A DNA stretch of 64,000 bases from Psychrobacter sp. P11F6 (GCF_001435295.1 NZ_CM003594.1:1798001-1862000), one strand, 5' to 3'. Counted from the stretch's first letter, positions 44,956 to 55,033 are shown. Numbers and translations are program-made. The notes: a model not told the origin generated them from the sequence alone.

Positions 44956-45258
44956 ATGAAAAAAATAATGATGAGTTCTATTCTAGCTGCTACTGCTTGT
45001 TTTGCGATGATTGGTCAAGCAAGTGCCGCACCTGCACCGCATTTTGTAAAACAGAAAGCCCCTCAGAAAGTGGTCGTTAAGAAAGCCCCTCAGAAAGTGG
45101 TCGTTAAGAAAGCTCCTCAGAAAGTGGTCGTTAAGAAAGCTCCTCAGAAAGTGGTCGTTAAGAAAGCTCCTCAGAAAGTGGTCGTTAAGAAAGCTCCTCA
45201 GAAAGTGGTCGTTAAGAAAGCTCCTCAGAAAGTGGTGTATGTTCAAAACCGCCGTTAG
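44956..45258 (+). CDS. Secreted basic protein of seven KAPQKVVVK repeats
   Basis: A 100-residue precursor. The signal peptide MKKIMMSSILAATACFAMIG.. ends with the cleavage-like QASA-APAP at about residue 25-27. After APHFVKQ, the mature part is seven tandem copies of the nonapeptide KAPQKVVVK, the last ending VVYVQNRR. It is highly basic (three to four Lys per nine residues, no acid) and strictly periodic. Such proteins could bind nucleic acid, LPS or a polyanion, or form a fibrous beta-like surface, but no domain matches. A clean ribosome binding site and terminator show it is a genuine single-gene unit. Confidence 0.8.
   Translation: MKKIMMSSILAATACFAMIGQASAAPAPHFVKQKAPQKVVVKKAPQKVVVKKAPQKVVVKKAPQKVVVKKAPQKVVVKKAPQKVVVKKAPQKVVYVQNRR
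45055..45237 (+). repeat. 27-bp tandem repeat, about 6.8 copies
   Basis: Unit AAAGCxCCTCAGAAAGTGGT plus CGTTAAG repeats with no other differences. The first two copies have GCCCCT and the next five GCTCCT, a single synonymous change. Near identity points to recent or continuing expansion. In-frame, so length can vary between strains. Confidence 0.95.
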
Positions 45259-45287
45259 TTGACGTAATTTTAATCGTGTTATCTGAT

Positions 45288-45319
45288 AAAAAACAGCTCC
45301 TAATTAGGAGCTGTTTTTT
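45288..45319 (+). terminator. Terminator of the repeat-protein gene
   Basis: Near-perfect hairpin AAAAAACAGCTCCTAA / TTAGGAGCTGTTTTTT, 30 bases past the stop codon. Confidence 0.9.
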
Positions 45320-45502
45320 GTATCGCAGGTTATGCTAATAGGAAAGTTATCATTAAATCTCTAGGTTCGGTGCTTGTGTTTGTCTTATGTCCTGATCTAC
45401 TCGTTTGTGTTATTTGTACAGAAAAAACCTTGAAGAACAAGACTGCTATTATCGAAAAAATAAGCTCAGAATACCTGCTTTGCATCTAGTACGGATAGTT
45501 CA

Positions 45503-45651
45503 ATGCCTAAGCTTCTTAAAAAATAGGTATCATTCTCAGTATAGTAATCATTATTGGTGGCACACTTACTTTTGTAATGACATGGAAAAGCATACCCCAG
45601 CGGAACCAGCTATTTCACCCTTCAAACCTATTAATAGACCACTTATATTAG
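45503..45651 (+). pseudogene. Small single-helix protein gene with frameshift in an A run
   Basis: ATG at 45503 reads MPKLLKK and then TAG. Adding one A to the A6 run gives MPKLLKKIGIILSIVIIIGG followed by TLTFVMTWKSIPQRNQLFHP and a stop at 45649-45651, a 49-residue single-pass membrane protein. The frame upstream cannot be read in any other way that looks coding. Whether it is a fixed mutation or a sequencing error in the run is unknown. Confidence 0.5.
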
Positions 45652-45734
45652 ACCCTGTTTGATAACTCATAAATAGCCATCATTCACACCAAAGTTAGCC
45701 AATACTGCGTGCTAAATGTCGCTAAGACACCGAC

Positions 45735-46835
45735 TTATGCAAGCGGTCTATTAATAAGCGATTTATCCGCCATCTCATTAGCCATCAGTAGTGCTTGGTA
45801 TAAGCTAGTCGCACTTGCGCCGCCGCGTCCCGCTAAATCAAGCGCAGTCCCATGATCAACCGAGGTACGGATATACGGCAGTCCTAAGGTAAGATTGACC
45901 GTATCACCAAAACCATGTGACTTCAGCACCGGCAACCCTTGGTCATGATACATCGCAATCACCGCATCACAGTTGGCTAGATGTCTGGGTGTAAATAAGG
46001 TATCCGCTGGCATCGCCTCTGATATGTCTACGCCTGCTTTGATAAATTCTTGCAAGACGGGATTGATAATCTCAATTTCCTCGACGCCTAAATACCCACC
46101 CTCGCCTGCATGTGGATTGAGACCACAGACTAAAATACGTGGCTGCGTTAAGCCAAATTTTGCTTTCATCTCATCAACGACAATTTGTACGGTCTGGCGT
46201 ACATTGTCAGACGTGATTGCAGCAGGGATATCTTTTAGCGGTAAATGAGTGGTAACAAGCGCGACTTTCATGGCTTGATTGGCGAGCATCATAACCACTT
46301 TATCACAGCCACTTTGCTGCATAAAAAACTCTGTATGACCACTAAACATCGTGCCATCTAATAGCTTAATACCAGCTTCTATCAATGCAGACTTTTGCAA
46401 TGGTCCAGTGACGATAGCCGCCACTATTTTGTTGGTTGCCAACTGATGGGCAACGTCTAACTGCTTAGCAACCATTGCTGAATTGTGCGTGTTAATTTGT
46501 CCGCAAACGACTGGCGCAGCACAAGATATATTAAGCAGAATAAAAGAACTATCCACGTCAGTATCTGGCTGCGACATCTGCTCTACAACGTTAAGATTAA
46601 AGTCATCGGCATCGATATCAATAGTTTGCCAGATGGGAAGGTTTTTCAATACATCAGCTGCAACCAACTCATCTGCGCGCTTTGTCATAGCGGTGCTATC
46701 AGCGGTGACCCAAATTGGGCGTTCAAAATCTTGCAATTTACCCTCAGCCGCTAATAGCAGCACGATATCCATCCCAATACCAGCAGGCTCACCAGTTGTG
46801 ATTAATAATGGCAATTTTTTTTGTATATCTTGCAT
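45735..46835 (-). CDS. pdxA: 4-hydroxythreonine-4-phosphate dehydrogenase
   Basis: A 366-residue enzyme of pyridoxal-5-phosphate synthesis, oxidising 4-phosphohydroxy-L-threonine. Characteristic segments are TTGEPAGIGMDIV at the N-terminus, GHTEFFMQQSG, CGLNPHAGEGGYLGVEE, the metal-binding YHDQGLPVLKSHGFG and RTSVDHGTALDLAG. The ATG at 46835 is preferred over a longer frame to 46910 because family members begin close to the TTGEPAGI block. Divergent from dnaB. Confidence 0.95.
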   Translation of the reverse strand: MQDIQKKLPLLITTGEPAGIGMDIVLLLAAEGKLQDFERPIWVTADSTAMTKRADELVAADVLKNLPIWQTIDIDADDFNLNVVEQMSQPDTDVDSSFILLNISCAAPVVCGQINTHNSAMVAKQLDVAHQLATNKIVAAIVTGPLQKSALIEAGIKLLDGTMFSGHTEFFMQQSGCDKVVMMLANQAMKVALVTTHLPLKDIPAAITSDNVRQTVQIVVDEMKAKFGLTQPRILVCGLNPHAGEGGYLGVEEIEIINPVLQEFIKAGVDISEAMPADTLFTPRHLANCDAVIAMYHDQGLPVLKSHGFGDTVNLTLGLPYIRTSVDHGTALDLAGRGGASATSLYQALLMANEMADKSLINRPLA

Positions 46836-47173
46836 CGTAACTACGCCTTTATATTTATATTGAGTCGTGAATTTTATTGTATTTTTTATGGGAAAAATAA
46901 GTACTGACACTTATATTGTATAGATGATTTTTTACTTATTACAACCGTCATCTAGAATAGATAGTTGTCTATCGGTGCCGAAAAAAGCCTATTATGTGTT
47001 AAACTTTCGCTTTTGATTATAGCATTTACCAGTCAACACCGAGATCAGGTTTTGGTACTTCAATTATAGTGACATGTGGCGTTTTATTTGCTGTATCAGC
47101 ACCCAATGAAACCCTGATATCACATACCCATTTATACCCTCTTTTATATCGACTTTTGACACATTAGGCAATC
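46836..47173. other. Divergent region pdxA / dnaB
   Basis: 338 bases without a gene. It should hold the promoters of both; I see no specific operator. The imperfect repeat AATAGATAGTTGTCTATC near 46955 is a possible stem. Confidence 0.35.
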
Positions 47174-48577
47174 ATGGCAGACAACGAAAAAACCGACGAC
47201 TTACTCAATCAGACACCGCCGCACAATATCGACATTGAAAAGGCATTGCTCGCGTCCTTAATGAGTATCGAAGAGGCGTACGACAAGATTGCTGATATCG
47301 TTACCAAAGATGATTTTTATGCAGGGCGACATCAGTATATTTTTGATGCTATTGCTCATTTAGCGGCAGTCAACGAACCCTATGATACGGTCATGGTACA
47401 CGACTGGCTAGAAGCACAAAAACTCCTTAAAAGTGCAGGCGGCGATAGCTACTTGGCAGATATTTTGAGCCAAAGCCCTGCGACCTTGTTTAACCTGACC
47501 GCCTATGCTCAGCGCGTCCGTGAACTATCTACTCTACGCCAACTGATTACGACTGGCAATGAGATGCTCACACTCGCCTATAATCCTAAAGACCAGACCG
47601 TCAGTGATATTTTAGACAGTGTTGAGGGTAAGATATTTAGCATCAATGAGCAGCACAATAAACGCGCTGAACAGCGTGGACCTGTAGGCATTACGGCTGT
47701 TTTGACCAACGTTATTGATAAGATTCAAGAGCTAAAATCCAACCCCGATGGCATGATTGGTTTGCAGACGCCGTTTGCTGAGTTGAATAATAAAACCCAA
47801 GGCTTGCAGGCAGGTGACTTAATCATCGTGGCTGCGCGCCCTTCTATGGGTAAAACCACCTTTGCCATGAACTTGGCAGAAGGTATTTTATTTAACGAAG
47901 ATCTGCCTGTTGTGGTGTTTTCGATGGAGATGCCTGCTGAGTCTATCGTCATGCGTTTGCTGTCCTCATGGGGCGCGATTAATCAGACGCATCTGCGTTC
48001 TGGGCAAATGAATGAAGATGAATGGGCAAAAATGATGAACGCCATTCAGCACTTGCAATCCAAGCATCTCTATATTGATGATAGTACTGCTTTGCCACCC
48101 TCTGAGATGCGTTCACGCTGCCGCCGTATCGCCAAAAACCATGATGGCAAGCTTGGCGCCATCGTTGTCGATTATCTGCAGTTGATGAAAGTGCCAAACC
48201 TAGATGGCAACCGTGTTGGGGAAATCTCTGAGATTTCTCGTAGTTTAAAAGCCTTAGCACGTGAGCTTGAATGCCCTGTTATCGCTTTGTCGCAGCTTAA
48301 CCGTAGTCTAGAAAACCGCCCTAACAAGCGCCCTATCATGTCGGATTTGCGGGAATCGGGTGCGATTGAGCAGGATGCCGATTTGATTATGTTCATCTAT
48401 CGTGATGAGGTTTATAATGAGAATACAGACCACAAAGGCGTGGCTGAAATCATTATTGGTAAGCAGCGTAACGGCCCTATCGGCACCATACGTTTGGGTT
48501 TTGAAGGGCAATTTACCCGCTTTATTAACCTAACACCAGAATACTATCAAAATGTCAGTTTCGAGAACGACGAATGA
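47174..48577 (+). CDS. dnaB: Replicative DNA helicase
   Basis: A 467-residue hexameric 5'-3' helicase. The N-terminal DnaG-binding domain begins HNIDIEKALLASLM; the RecA-type core carries Walker A ARPSMGKTTFAMN, Walker B IVVDYLQLM, and SDLRESGAIEQDADLI. No intein or other insert. Length is normal. The gene lies alone, followed by alr, a common order in Gammaproteobacteria. Confidence 0.96.
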   Translation: MADNEKTDDLLNQTPPHNIDIEKALLASLMSIEEAYDKIADIVTKDDFYAGRHQYIFDAIAHLAAVNEPYDTVMVHDWLEAQKLLKSAGGDSYLADILSQSPATLFNLTAYAQRVRELSTLRQLITTGNEMLTLAYNPKDQTVSDILDSVEGKIFSINEQHNKRAEQRGPVGITAVLTNVIDKIQELKSNPDGMIGLQTPFAELNNKTQGLQAGDLIIVAARPSMGKTTFAMNLAEGILFNEDLPVVVFSMEMPAESIVMRLLSSWGAINQTHLRSGQMNEDEWAKMMNAIQHLQSKHLYIDDSTALPPSEMRSRCRRIAKNHDGKLGAIVVDYLQLMKVPNLDGNRVGEISEISRSLKALARELECPVIALSQLNRSLENRPNKRPIMSDLRESGAIEQDADLIMFIYRDEVYNENTDHKGVAEIIIGKQRNGPIGTIRLGFEGQFTRFINLTPEYYQNVSFENDE

Positions 48578-48741
48578 TCAATCTTATAAAACTTAAGCCT
48601 AATAAAAATCAGCCCGATAAAGACTAAAGCTTAATCGTAAGCGAATAAATAGTTTTTAATAAAATAGCCAGTGCTGCATTAGCCTAATTGATGCAGTACT
48701 GGCTTTATAACTTCATAATTCTACTTATAAAGAAGCCAATT

Positions 48742-49848
48742 ATGCGTACTATCACAATCAAACCACAAGCCATTACTCACAACTTAAACCAAGTTAAAAA
48801 AATGGCACCAAACTCTAAAGTCCTAGCCATGGTCAAGTCCAACGCTTACGGACATGGCGTGGCAGCGGTATTGCCTGCATTACAACAAGCAGATGGTATT
48901 GGTGTTGCAACCTTGACTGAGGCGCTAGAAGCTCGGCAGTTAGGCTGGGACAAAACGATTGGTTTGATTGAAGGCGCATTTACCGCTGATGAGTGGCAGC
49001 AGGCCATTAATAGTGATATTAGCTGCGTGATTCATCATGCGCCGCAATTGCAGTGGGCACTCGACAATATCCCACCAGCCAATAGTGCGACCAGAGTGGT
49101 TTGGCTTAAATATAATACTGGTATGAACCGTCTAGGCTTCAACGCTGAAGGTATTATGGCAGCGGCTAAGCGCCTGCATGAAGCGGGATACCAGCTGATA
49201 CTAGCCACGCATTTTGCTAATGCCGATGACAGCACTCATCCATTAAATTCAATGCAAATTCAGCGTTTTTCAGATGTATTAAGCACTTTGCAAGAGACTA
49301 TTAGCAACGATATCAAAGGCTCATTATGCAATTCAGCCGGTATCGTTAATTTTCCAGAGCATCATTATGATTGGGTACGTCCCGGCATTATTTTATATGG
49401 TAGCGCCCCTGTCATTGATAAAAGCGCGCATGAGTTAGACTTACAGCCAGCGATGGATTTCAGCGCACAAATTATCGCCCTGCAAACAGTTCAGGCAGAC
49501 AATGCTATTGGCTATGGCAGTCGTTGGACAGCGCAGAAAGACACTAGAACAGCGCTGGTAAGTGTCGGCTACGGTGATGGTTACCCTCGTGTCATCAGCG
49601 ATGAAGCCTATGTCACTGTTATAGATACTACCAACGATCAAAGCTACCGATGCGCAGTCATTGGACGCGTGGCAATGGATATGATTGTCATTGATGTCAG
49701 TACCGCACCAGAAGACATTGCGTTAGACAGTAAAGTAATTCTGTGGGGTGATGCCCCGCACGTCGATGAAGTCGCCGCACATGCTGGTACGATTAGCTAT
49801 GAGCTATTATGCCGCCTAAGCATTCGCCCAAATCGCATACAAGTATAA
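48742..49848 (+). CDS. alr: Alanine racemase
   Basis: A 368-residue PLP enzyme making D-alanine for peptidoglycan. AMVKSNAYGHG contains the PLP lysine, GYGSRW the catalytic tyrosine of the other half, and WLKYNTGMNRLGF, SVGYGDGYPR and GRVAMDMIVID are the other family blocks. The ATG at 48742 starts at MRTITIKP, where homologues begin; an upstream in-frame codon at 48688 is unlikely. Confidence 0.95.
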   Translation: MRTITIKPQAITHNLNQVKKMAPNSKVLAMVKSNAYGHGVAAVLPALQQADGIGVATLTEALEARQLGWDKTIGLIEGAFTADEWQQAINSDISCVIHHAPQLQWALDNIPPANSATRVVWLKYNTGMNRLGFNAEGIMAAAKRLHEAGYQLILATHFANADDSTHPLNSMQIQRFSDVLSTLQETISNDIKGSLCNSAGIVNFPEHHYDWVRPGIILYGSAPVIDKSAHELDLQPAMDFSAQIIALQTVQADNAIGYGSRWTAQKDTRTALVSVGYGDGYPRVISDEAYVTVIDTTNDQSYRCAVIGRVAMDMIVIDVSTAPEDIALDSKVILWGDAPHVDEVAAHAGTISYELLCRLSIRPNRIQV

Positions 49849-50037
49849 TTATGCTGACCTTATCACTATTCATGTGATGTCTGTTTACCAGACTTATAAA
49901 TCACGGCAAATTGGACATTTACATTAAACCTAATTGCGCTATACTAAAAGTTTGTTGTCACCCCAGTATACGCACTGACGCGATGCTATTAAAGACTGAT
50001 GACGTTTCACTGACTGCGATCGACTGCTAGGATTACT

Positions 50038-50955
50038 ATGAGTTTGCGCCATTTTTTGACCTTATCTGATTTAACCAAACAAGAACTAGAAAACCTTATA
50101 AAGCGTGCCAGCGAATTGCGCAAGATGCAACACGCAGGCGAGATATATCAGCCGTTTGTTGGTCGTACGCTTGGTATGATATTTGAAAAATCCTCAACCC
50201 GTACGCGCATCTCATTTGAGACAGGTATGGGTCAGTTTGGTGGTAGTGCTATCTTTTTGTCGCCAAATGATACCCAGCTTGGGCGTGGTGAGCCGCTAGA
50301 AGACTCTGCTCGTGTCATATCGAGCATGGTCGATATCATCATGATTCGTACCTTTGGTCACGAAAAAGTTGAGACCTTTGCTGAATACTCAAGTGTGCCT
50401 ATCATCAATGCTTTAACTGACGAATTTCATCCTTGCCAGCTATTGGCTGATATGCAAACCTATTATGAGCATCGCGGTAGTATCGAAAATAAAATTGTCA
50501 CTTGGGTTGGTGATGGCAATAATATGTGTGCATCCTATATGCAAGCGGCTCATCAATTTGGTTTTGAGCTACGCGTCGCTGCGCCTTATGGGTTTGAGCC
50601 TGACCCTGAGCTGATGAAACGCTTCTCGCATTGCGTCAGTATTGTCGAAAACGTACAAGAAGCCGCGAAAGATTCAAATTTAATTGTCACCGATGTATGG
50701 GCAAGCATGGGACAAGAGTCTGAACAAAACACTCGTGCGCGCCGTTTTGCCGCTTATCAAGTAACGCCATCGCTATTGGACAAAGCCGATCCTGAAGTGG
50801 TATTTATGCATTGTCTACCCGCGCATCGTGGTGAGGAGATCTCTCATGATATGCTTGACGATCCACGCTCAGTGGTATGGGATGAAGCCGAAAATCGCTT
50901 ACATGCGCAAAAAGCCTTGATGGAATTTTTGTTAAAAGACAAAATAAAACTTTAA
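50038..50955 (+). CDS. argF: Ornithine carbamoyltransferase
   Basis: A 305-residue transcarbamoylase of arginine biosynthesis. The carbamoyl-phosphate site [24 protein letters not shown] and the ornithine/active-site Cys motif [12 protein letters not shown] are all intact. AGGATTACT lies before the ATG. Length matches the anabolic enzyme. A terminator follows. Confidence 0.96.
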   Translation: MSLRHFLTLSDLTKQELENLIKRASELRKMQHAGEIYQPFVGRTLGMIFEKSSTRTRISFETGMGQFGGSAIFLSPNDTQLGRGEPLEDSARVISSMVDIIMIRTFGHEKVETFAEYSSVPIINALTDEFHPCQLLADMQTYYEHRGSIENKIVTWVGDGNNMCASYMQAAHQFGFELRVAAPYGFEPDPELMKRFSHCVSIVENVQEAAKDSNLIVTDVWASMGQESEQNTRARRFAAYQVTPSLLDKADPEVVFMHCLPAHRGEEISHDMLDDPRSVVWDEAENRLHAQKALMEFLLKDKIKL

Positions 50956-50994
50956 ACAATGTAGCCATAATCTATTTATGGAAGAATAAGTACG

Positions 50995-51031
50995 AAAAAG
51001 GCAGACCACATTTAGTGTGATCTGCCTTTTT
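50995..51031. terminator. Terminator between argF and rpiA
   Basis: AAAAAGGCAGA.CACA / GTGTG.TCTGCCTTTTT hairpin with T run, suitable for both convergent genes. Confidence 0.88.
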
Positions 51032-51087
51032 ATTTTATGATGAACGATAAGCCACTGCTTAACTGATTCTTAACGAGTAAGCATTTT

Positions 51088-51747
51088 TTAACGAATAAGT
51101 GTCGTCACACCATTACTACCTGCTTTCAGCAATACATCAGCTTGATTGGCCGCAAAAATACCATTACACACCACACCCACAATATTATTCAGCTCTTTCT
51201 CAAGCGCTATCGGATTACTCACATCCAAATCATAAGTATCTAAGATAACATTACCATAATCAGTCACAAAATCTTCGCGGTAAACTGGCTCACCGCCCAT
51301 ACGGGCTAATTGCCGTGCGACATAAGAACGTGCTTGCGGCAGTACCTCAATCGGAACAGGAAACTCGCGACCTAGCACCTCAACGCTTTTGCTCTCATCA
51401 ACCATACATATAAATTTGTTAGAAGCCGCTGCCACGATTTTCTCACGAGTGAGCGCGCCGCCACCGCCTTTTATCAATTGCAAATGCTCATTGACCTCAT
51501 CTGCCCCATCGATATAAATATCAAGCGTACCAGCAAAGTTCAAATCAACGATTTCAATACCAAGGGCACGAAGTTTGTCTTCAGTGACCTGTGAGCTGGC
51601 AACTGCGCCAGCAAGCTTTACTGTCGGTAATAATTCAATCAAACAGTTGACCGTACTGCCTGTGCCTACTCCAAGTATCATGTCATCTTCGATATAACTT
51701 AGAGCCGCTTTGGCGGCGGCTTGCTTTTGTGCTTGCTGATCACTCAT
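51088..51747 (-). CDS. rpiA: Ribose-5-phosphate isomerase A
   Basis: A 219-residue pentose-phosphate enzyme. The phosphate-binding loop LGVGTGSTVNCLI, the DIYIDGADEVN motif with the catalytic acid, KGGGGALTREKI and the C-terminal GVVCNGIFA are all present. The ATG at 51747 is used because AAGGATTT is at the right distance; it overlaps an in-frame ATG at 51750. Confidence 0.95.
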   Translation of the reverse strand: MSDQQAQKQAAAKAALSYIEDDMILGVGTGSTVNCLIELLPTVKLAGAVASSQVTEDKLRALGIEIVDLNFAGTLDIYIDGADEVNEHLQLIKGGGGALTREKIVAAASNKFICMVDESKSVEVLGREFPVPIEVLPQARSYVARQLARMGGEPVYREDFVTDYGNVILDTYDLDVSNPIALEKELNNIVGVVCNGIFAANQADVLLKAGSNGVTTLIR

Positions 51748-51886
51748 CATAAATCCTTGGCAAAATAAACGTATCGCTTTAAAAAAAGTAAAGGGTAAAA
51801 AGGTAAAATGCGCCGCCATTATACCCGATGAGCTTAATGGATGTCAGCGTAATAGCCACGCTAATCGCAAGACATTCACTCAAATT

Positions 51887-53197
51887 TTAAAATGAAGACA
51901 GATAAGGCAACCAAACAACCAAAGCCAGTAGCGTGACCAATAGTACGGGCGGGGTAATAAGCAGTCCAATTTTCATATATTGCCCCCAACTGATTTTATA
52001 GTCTTTTTCTGCCAATACATGGAGCCACAATAAAGTCGCAAGGCTACCTATAGGTGTGAATTTCGGCCCCAAGTCATTACCAATCACGTTGGCATAAATC
52101 ATAAGCTCACGAGTAGCAGCAGGTACTTGCGCACTATCGATAGCCAGTGCACCTACTAAAGTAGACGGCATATTATTCATGACAGAGGCTACAATAGCAG
52201 AGAGGAATCCAGTTCCTACTGTTGCGATGACCGTACCCTGCTGCCCCAACCAATTCAATACTTGAGCACCATAGGCAGTCAATCCTGCATTGCCCAAGCC
52301 ATAAACAACCAAGTACATACCGATGGAAAATAATACTATTTGCCAAGGCGCTTGACGCAGAATATCAGATACAGAAACAACAGCATCACGCCCTCCTTGC
52401 CACCAGCGACCTGCAATTGCCATTAATATTAACGCCGCCACTCCTGTCACCAAGGAGATGTCAATGCCCAATGACTCAGTCGTAAAGTAGGCAATAAGTA
52501 GCAACGCGAGCAGTGGAAAGGCCGCCTTAAAGACCAGCGGATCTTCAATCGCAGACTCTGGTGCACTCAAATCAGCAATGGAGTAGTGTTTTGGAATATG
52601 CCGCGCATAGACCACCCATAATACGGCCAGCGTCGCCAATACAGAGACAATATTGACCGGTATCATCACTGCTGCATAACGACCAAACCCAATGTCAAAA
52701 TAATTGGCACTAACAATATTGACCAGATTAGAAGTGACTAACGGTAGACTTGCGGTATCAGTAATGAAACCTGTTGCGATAATGAAAGCCAAAGCAGATG
52801 GTGGTGAGAATTTAAGACGTAGTAAGATAGCGATAACAATTGGGATCAATAGCAATGCTGCCCCATCATTGGCAAACAATGCCGAGATAAACGCGCCTAA
52901 AATCACAATCATAGGAAACAGCAAACGTCCTTGCCCATTGCCTAGCCTAGCCACATGCAATGCTGCCCAGCCAAAAAATCCTGCTTTATCTAAGATAAGC
53001 GAGATAATGATAAGCGCTACAAAGGTAAAAGTCGCATCCCAAACGATGTCCCACACAATGCCAATATCGGAGAGCTTTACCACGCCAAAAGCCAAGGCAA
53101 TCAACGCACCGCCCATTGCACTCCAGCCAATACCCAGTCCTTTGGGCTGCCATATCACTAAAACCAAAGTCACGATAAATATAATCAATGCGATCAT
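51887..53197 (-). CDS. arsB: ArsB-type arsenite efflux transporter
   Basis: A 436-residue ion-transporter superfamily protein with about twelve hydrophobic segments. It matches the ArsB family ([60 protein letters not shown] and [12 protein letters not shown]). It uses the proton gradient to expel arsenite; no ArsA subunit is in this operon. It is last in arsR-arsC-arsH-arsB, 81 bases after arsH. Confidence 0.92.
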   Translation of the reverse strand: MIALIIFIVTLVLVIWQPKGLGIGWSAMGGALIALAFGVVKLSDIGIVWDIVWDATFTFVALIIISLILDKAGFFGWAALHVARLGNGQGRLLFPMIVILGAFISALFANDGAALLLIPIVIAILLRLKFSPPSALAFIIATGFITDTASLPLVTSNLVNIVSANYFDIGFGRYAAVMIPVNIVSVLATLAVLWVVYARHIPKHYSIADLSAPESAIEDPLVFKAAFPLLALLLIAYFTTESLGIDISLVTGVAALILMAIAGRWWQGGRDAVVSVSDILRQAPWQIVLFSIGMYLVVYGLGNAGLTAYGAQVLNWLGQQGTVIATVGTGFLSAIVASVMNNMPSTLVGALAIDSAQVPAATRELMIYANVIGNDLGPKFTPIGSLATLLWLHVLAEKDYKISWGQYMKIGLLITPPVLLVTLLALVVWLPYLSSF

Positions 53198-53278
53198 TGA
53201 GTAACCTTTTTAGGCTTAATCATTATAAGAACAATTATGTAAGAGCAAGTATTAGAAAATGAATGATGAGAGGATACA

Positions 53279-54025
53279 TTAGAGTGATTTTTGGTTGACG
53301 CGCTGCGACAGCTCCTCTGCGCTTTCTACTCGTTCAGAGTAACGATCAGTCAGATAGGCTGAGCGTCCACGGGTCAGCCAAGTAAATTTCACCAACTCCT
53401 CACAAACATCCACGAGACGCAAATATAAAGGAGACTTATCCATACGATCATCGTCGTTAAATGCCAAAAAAGCTTTAGGAATAGAGGACTGATTGGGTAT
53501 GGTAATCATCCGCATCCAACGCCCAAGAATGCGCAATTGGTTGACCGTATTGAAGCTTTGACTGCCACCGCTGACTTGCATCACTGCCAAAGTTTTGCCT
53601 TGGGTTGGACGTACACCACCTAATGACAATGGAATCCAGTCAATTTGTGCTTTCATAATACTGGTCATACTGCCATGACGCTCTGGGCTCACCCACAGCA
53701 TACCTTCTGACCACTGCGCCAACTCTCGCAGCTCTTGTACTTTTGGATGATCTGCATCAACAGCATCAGGCAATGGTAAACCCGTCGGATCAAAGGTTCG
53801 AACCTCACAACCATACCAACGCAATAGACGGCTCGCTTCTTCACTGGCCAGTTTAGAGAATGAGCGCTGGCGTAGAGAGCCATATAGCACCAATATTTTA
53901 GGCGCATGGCGCGGGTCATGTGTACCAATTAAAGACTCAATATCGATAGGCTGTATACTGTCTGCATCAATATTGGGCAAATCACACAAATCGATCACAT
54001 CTAAATCTGCTGTTTTATTTGCCAT
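53279..54025 (-). CDS. arsH: ArsH, NADPH-dependent FMN oxidoreductase
   Basis: A 248-residue ArsH flavoprotein, which oxidises trivalent organoarsenicals. The FMN loop is [14 protein letters not shown]; other conserved blocks are [20 protein letters not shown] and the [10 protein letters not shown] stretch. Its start overlaps the arsC stop by about eleven bases, so the two are translationally coupled. Confidence 0.93.
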   Translation of the reverse strand: MANKTADLDVIDLCDLPNIDADSIQPIDIESLIGTHDPRHAPKILVLYGSLRQRSFSKLASEEASRLLRWYGCEVRTFDPTGLPLPDAVDADHPKVQELRELAQWSEGMLWVSPERHGSMTSIMKAQIDWIPLSLGGVRPTQGKTLAVMQVSGGSQSFNTVNQLRILGRWMRMITIPNQSSIPKAFLAFNDDDRMDKSPLYLRLVDVCEELVKFTWLTRGRSAYLTDRYSERVESAEELSQRVNQKSL

Positions 54026-54419
54026 GATAAATCACTTCCCCATCTTCTTTAGTAAAGCTGCTCACGGGATTCTCTAACAACTCAAATATGCATTCTGATG
54101 GGCGGCATAATGCTGCGCCTTTATTGGTGACCACGATAGGGCGATTGATTAAAATGGGATGGGCAATCATTGCATCAATGATTTGATCGTCAGACAGTTC
54201 AGAATTGTCTAATCCTAGCTCATCATTGACAGGCTCTTTGCTTCGTAACAGCTCTCTTGGTGAAAGGTTTATCTTTGCCAGCAGCTCAACTAAATGATCA
54301 CGGCTTGGTGGGGTTTTAAGATATTCAATTACTTCTGGATTTTCGCCTGATGCTTTCATGATGGCCAATGTATTGCGAGACGTACCGCATTTTGGATTGT
54401 GAAAAATTAGTGATGTCAT
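54015..54419 (-). CDS. arsC: Glutaredoxin-dependent arsenate reductase
   Basis: A 134-residue ArsC of the plasmid-R773 type. The catalytic cysteine lies in [11 protein letters not shown]; conserved arginines appear in [11 protein letters not shown] and ILINRPIVV. It reduces arsenate with glutaredoxin, giving arsenite for ArsB. Between arsR and this gene is a 60-base hairpin-forming element. Confidence 0.94.
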   Translation of the reverse strand: MTSLIFHNPKCGTSRNTLAIMKASGENPEVIEYLKTPPSRDHLVELLAKINLSPRELLRSKEPVNDELGLDNSELSDDQIIDAMIAHPILINRPIVVTNKGAALCRPSECIFELLENPVSSFTKEDGEVIYHGK

Positions 54420-54450
54420 AGTAATTTTACCTATATTTATGAAGATTCTT

Positions 54451-54510
54451 AGGGTATGTCCTCAATCTTAACGAAATTGACTAAATGAGCTAAAGATGAG
54501 GACACGCCCT
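54451..54510. repeat. 60-bp element with AGGGYRTGTCCTCA inverted ends
   Basis: AGGGTATGTCCTCA / TGAGGACACGCCCT pair over 14 bases (two positions as G-T in RNA). The interior carries CTAAATGAGCTAAAGATG, 15 of 18 bases like CTAAATGGGCTAAAAATG on the minus strand of the recC-recB element, so this is a shortened member of the same family. In the ars message it would fold between arsR and arsC and could dampen read-through. Confidence 0.7.
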
Positions 54511-54547
54511 AGTAATAAAGAGGTTTGTTAAATCAGTTATGGGCTTA

Positions 54548-54919
54548 CTAATTATTTGAAAGACTGTCTGCATCAGCAGGTTTAGCACGCTCACATCCGC
54601 TCAAACTATCCATAAGAGACGCACACAATTCTGGATGTCCCGCACAACAATCTTGCAATAGAAACTGAATAACCTCCTCCATATGTGACAGTGAGGCGCG
54701 ATAAATTATCTGCCGGCTTTGACGTTGAGACACCACCCACCCTGCACGAGCCAGCACCGATAAATGTGCTGACATCGTATTGTGCGGCACAGACAGTTGA
54801 CGAGCTATTTCGCCCGCTGGCAGACCAACGGGCTCTTGGCTGACAAGCAACCTAAAAGCTTTTAGACGAGTATCTTGAGAGAGCGCAGCAAAGCTTGCGA
54901 TAGCATTTATTATTTCCAT
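54548..54919 (-). CDS. arsR: ArsR-family repressor with C-terminal Cys triad
   Basis: A 123-residue winged-helix repressor. The DNA-recognition segment is GEIARQLSVPHNTMSAHLSVL. The N-terminal CVCDL metal motif of E. coli ArsR is absent. Instead the end reads QDCCAGHPELC (C91, C92, C99), similar to the C-terminal arsenite site of Acidithiobacillus-type ArsR. The operator palindrome at 54909-54950 overlaps the start codon. It heads the arsCHB operon. Confidence 0.93.
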   Translation of the reverse strand: MEIINAIASFAALSQDTRLKAFRLLVSQEPVGLPAGEIARQLSVPHNTMSAHLSVLARAGWVVSQRQSRQIIYRASLSHMEEVIQFLLQDCCAGHPELCASLMDSLSGCERAKPADADSLSNN

Positions 54920-54976
54920 ATGTCCAATAATACAGACATATGGAAATAATTCAATATTTTATTTAAAAAATATTGA
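54909..54976. promoter_or_regulatory. arsR operator palindrome
   Basis: Perfect 16-base inverted repeat ATTATTTCCATATGTC (54909-54924) and GACATATGGAAATAAT (54935-54950) with a ten-base spacer, covering the arsR start codon. A second perfect repeat TCAATATTTT / AAAATATTGA (54951-54976) follows at once. The first is a strong candidate for the ArsR dimer site. Confidence 0.75.
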
Positions 54977-55033
54977 GATAAAATCACCCTATCTTTCATC
55001 AAAAATTGAAATCACTGCAAAAACTGCAATAGG

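Noticed and set aside
44983..45246. Long minus-strand frame with NDHFLRSFL repeats opposite the KAPQKVVVK gene
   Set aside because: It is the antisense of a 27-base repeat that keeps all frames open; the plus strand has the signal peptide, ribosome binding site and terminator.
45405..45662. Plus-strand frame of 85 codons overlapping the small frameshifted gene
   Set aside because: Composition is unlike protein (many Tyr, Cys, His in random order), no ribosome binding site; the +1 frame gives a sensible membrane helix.
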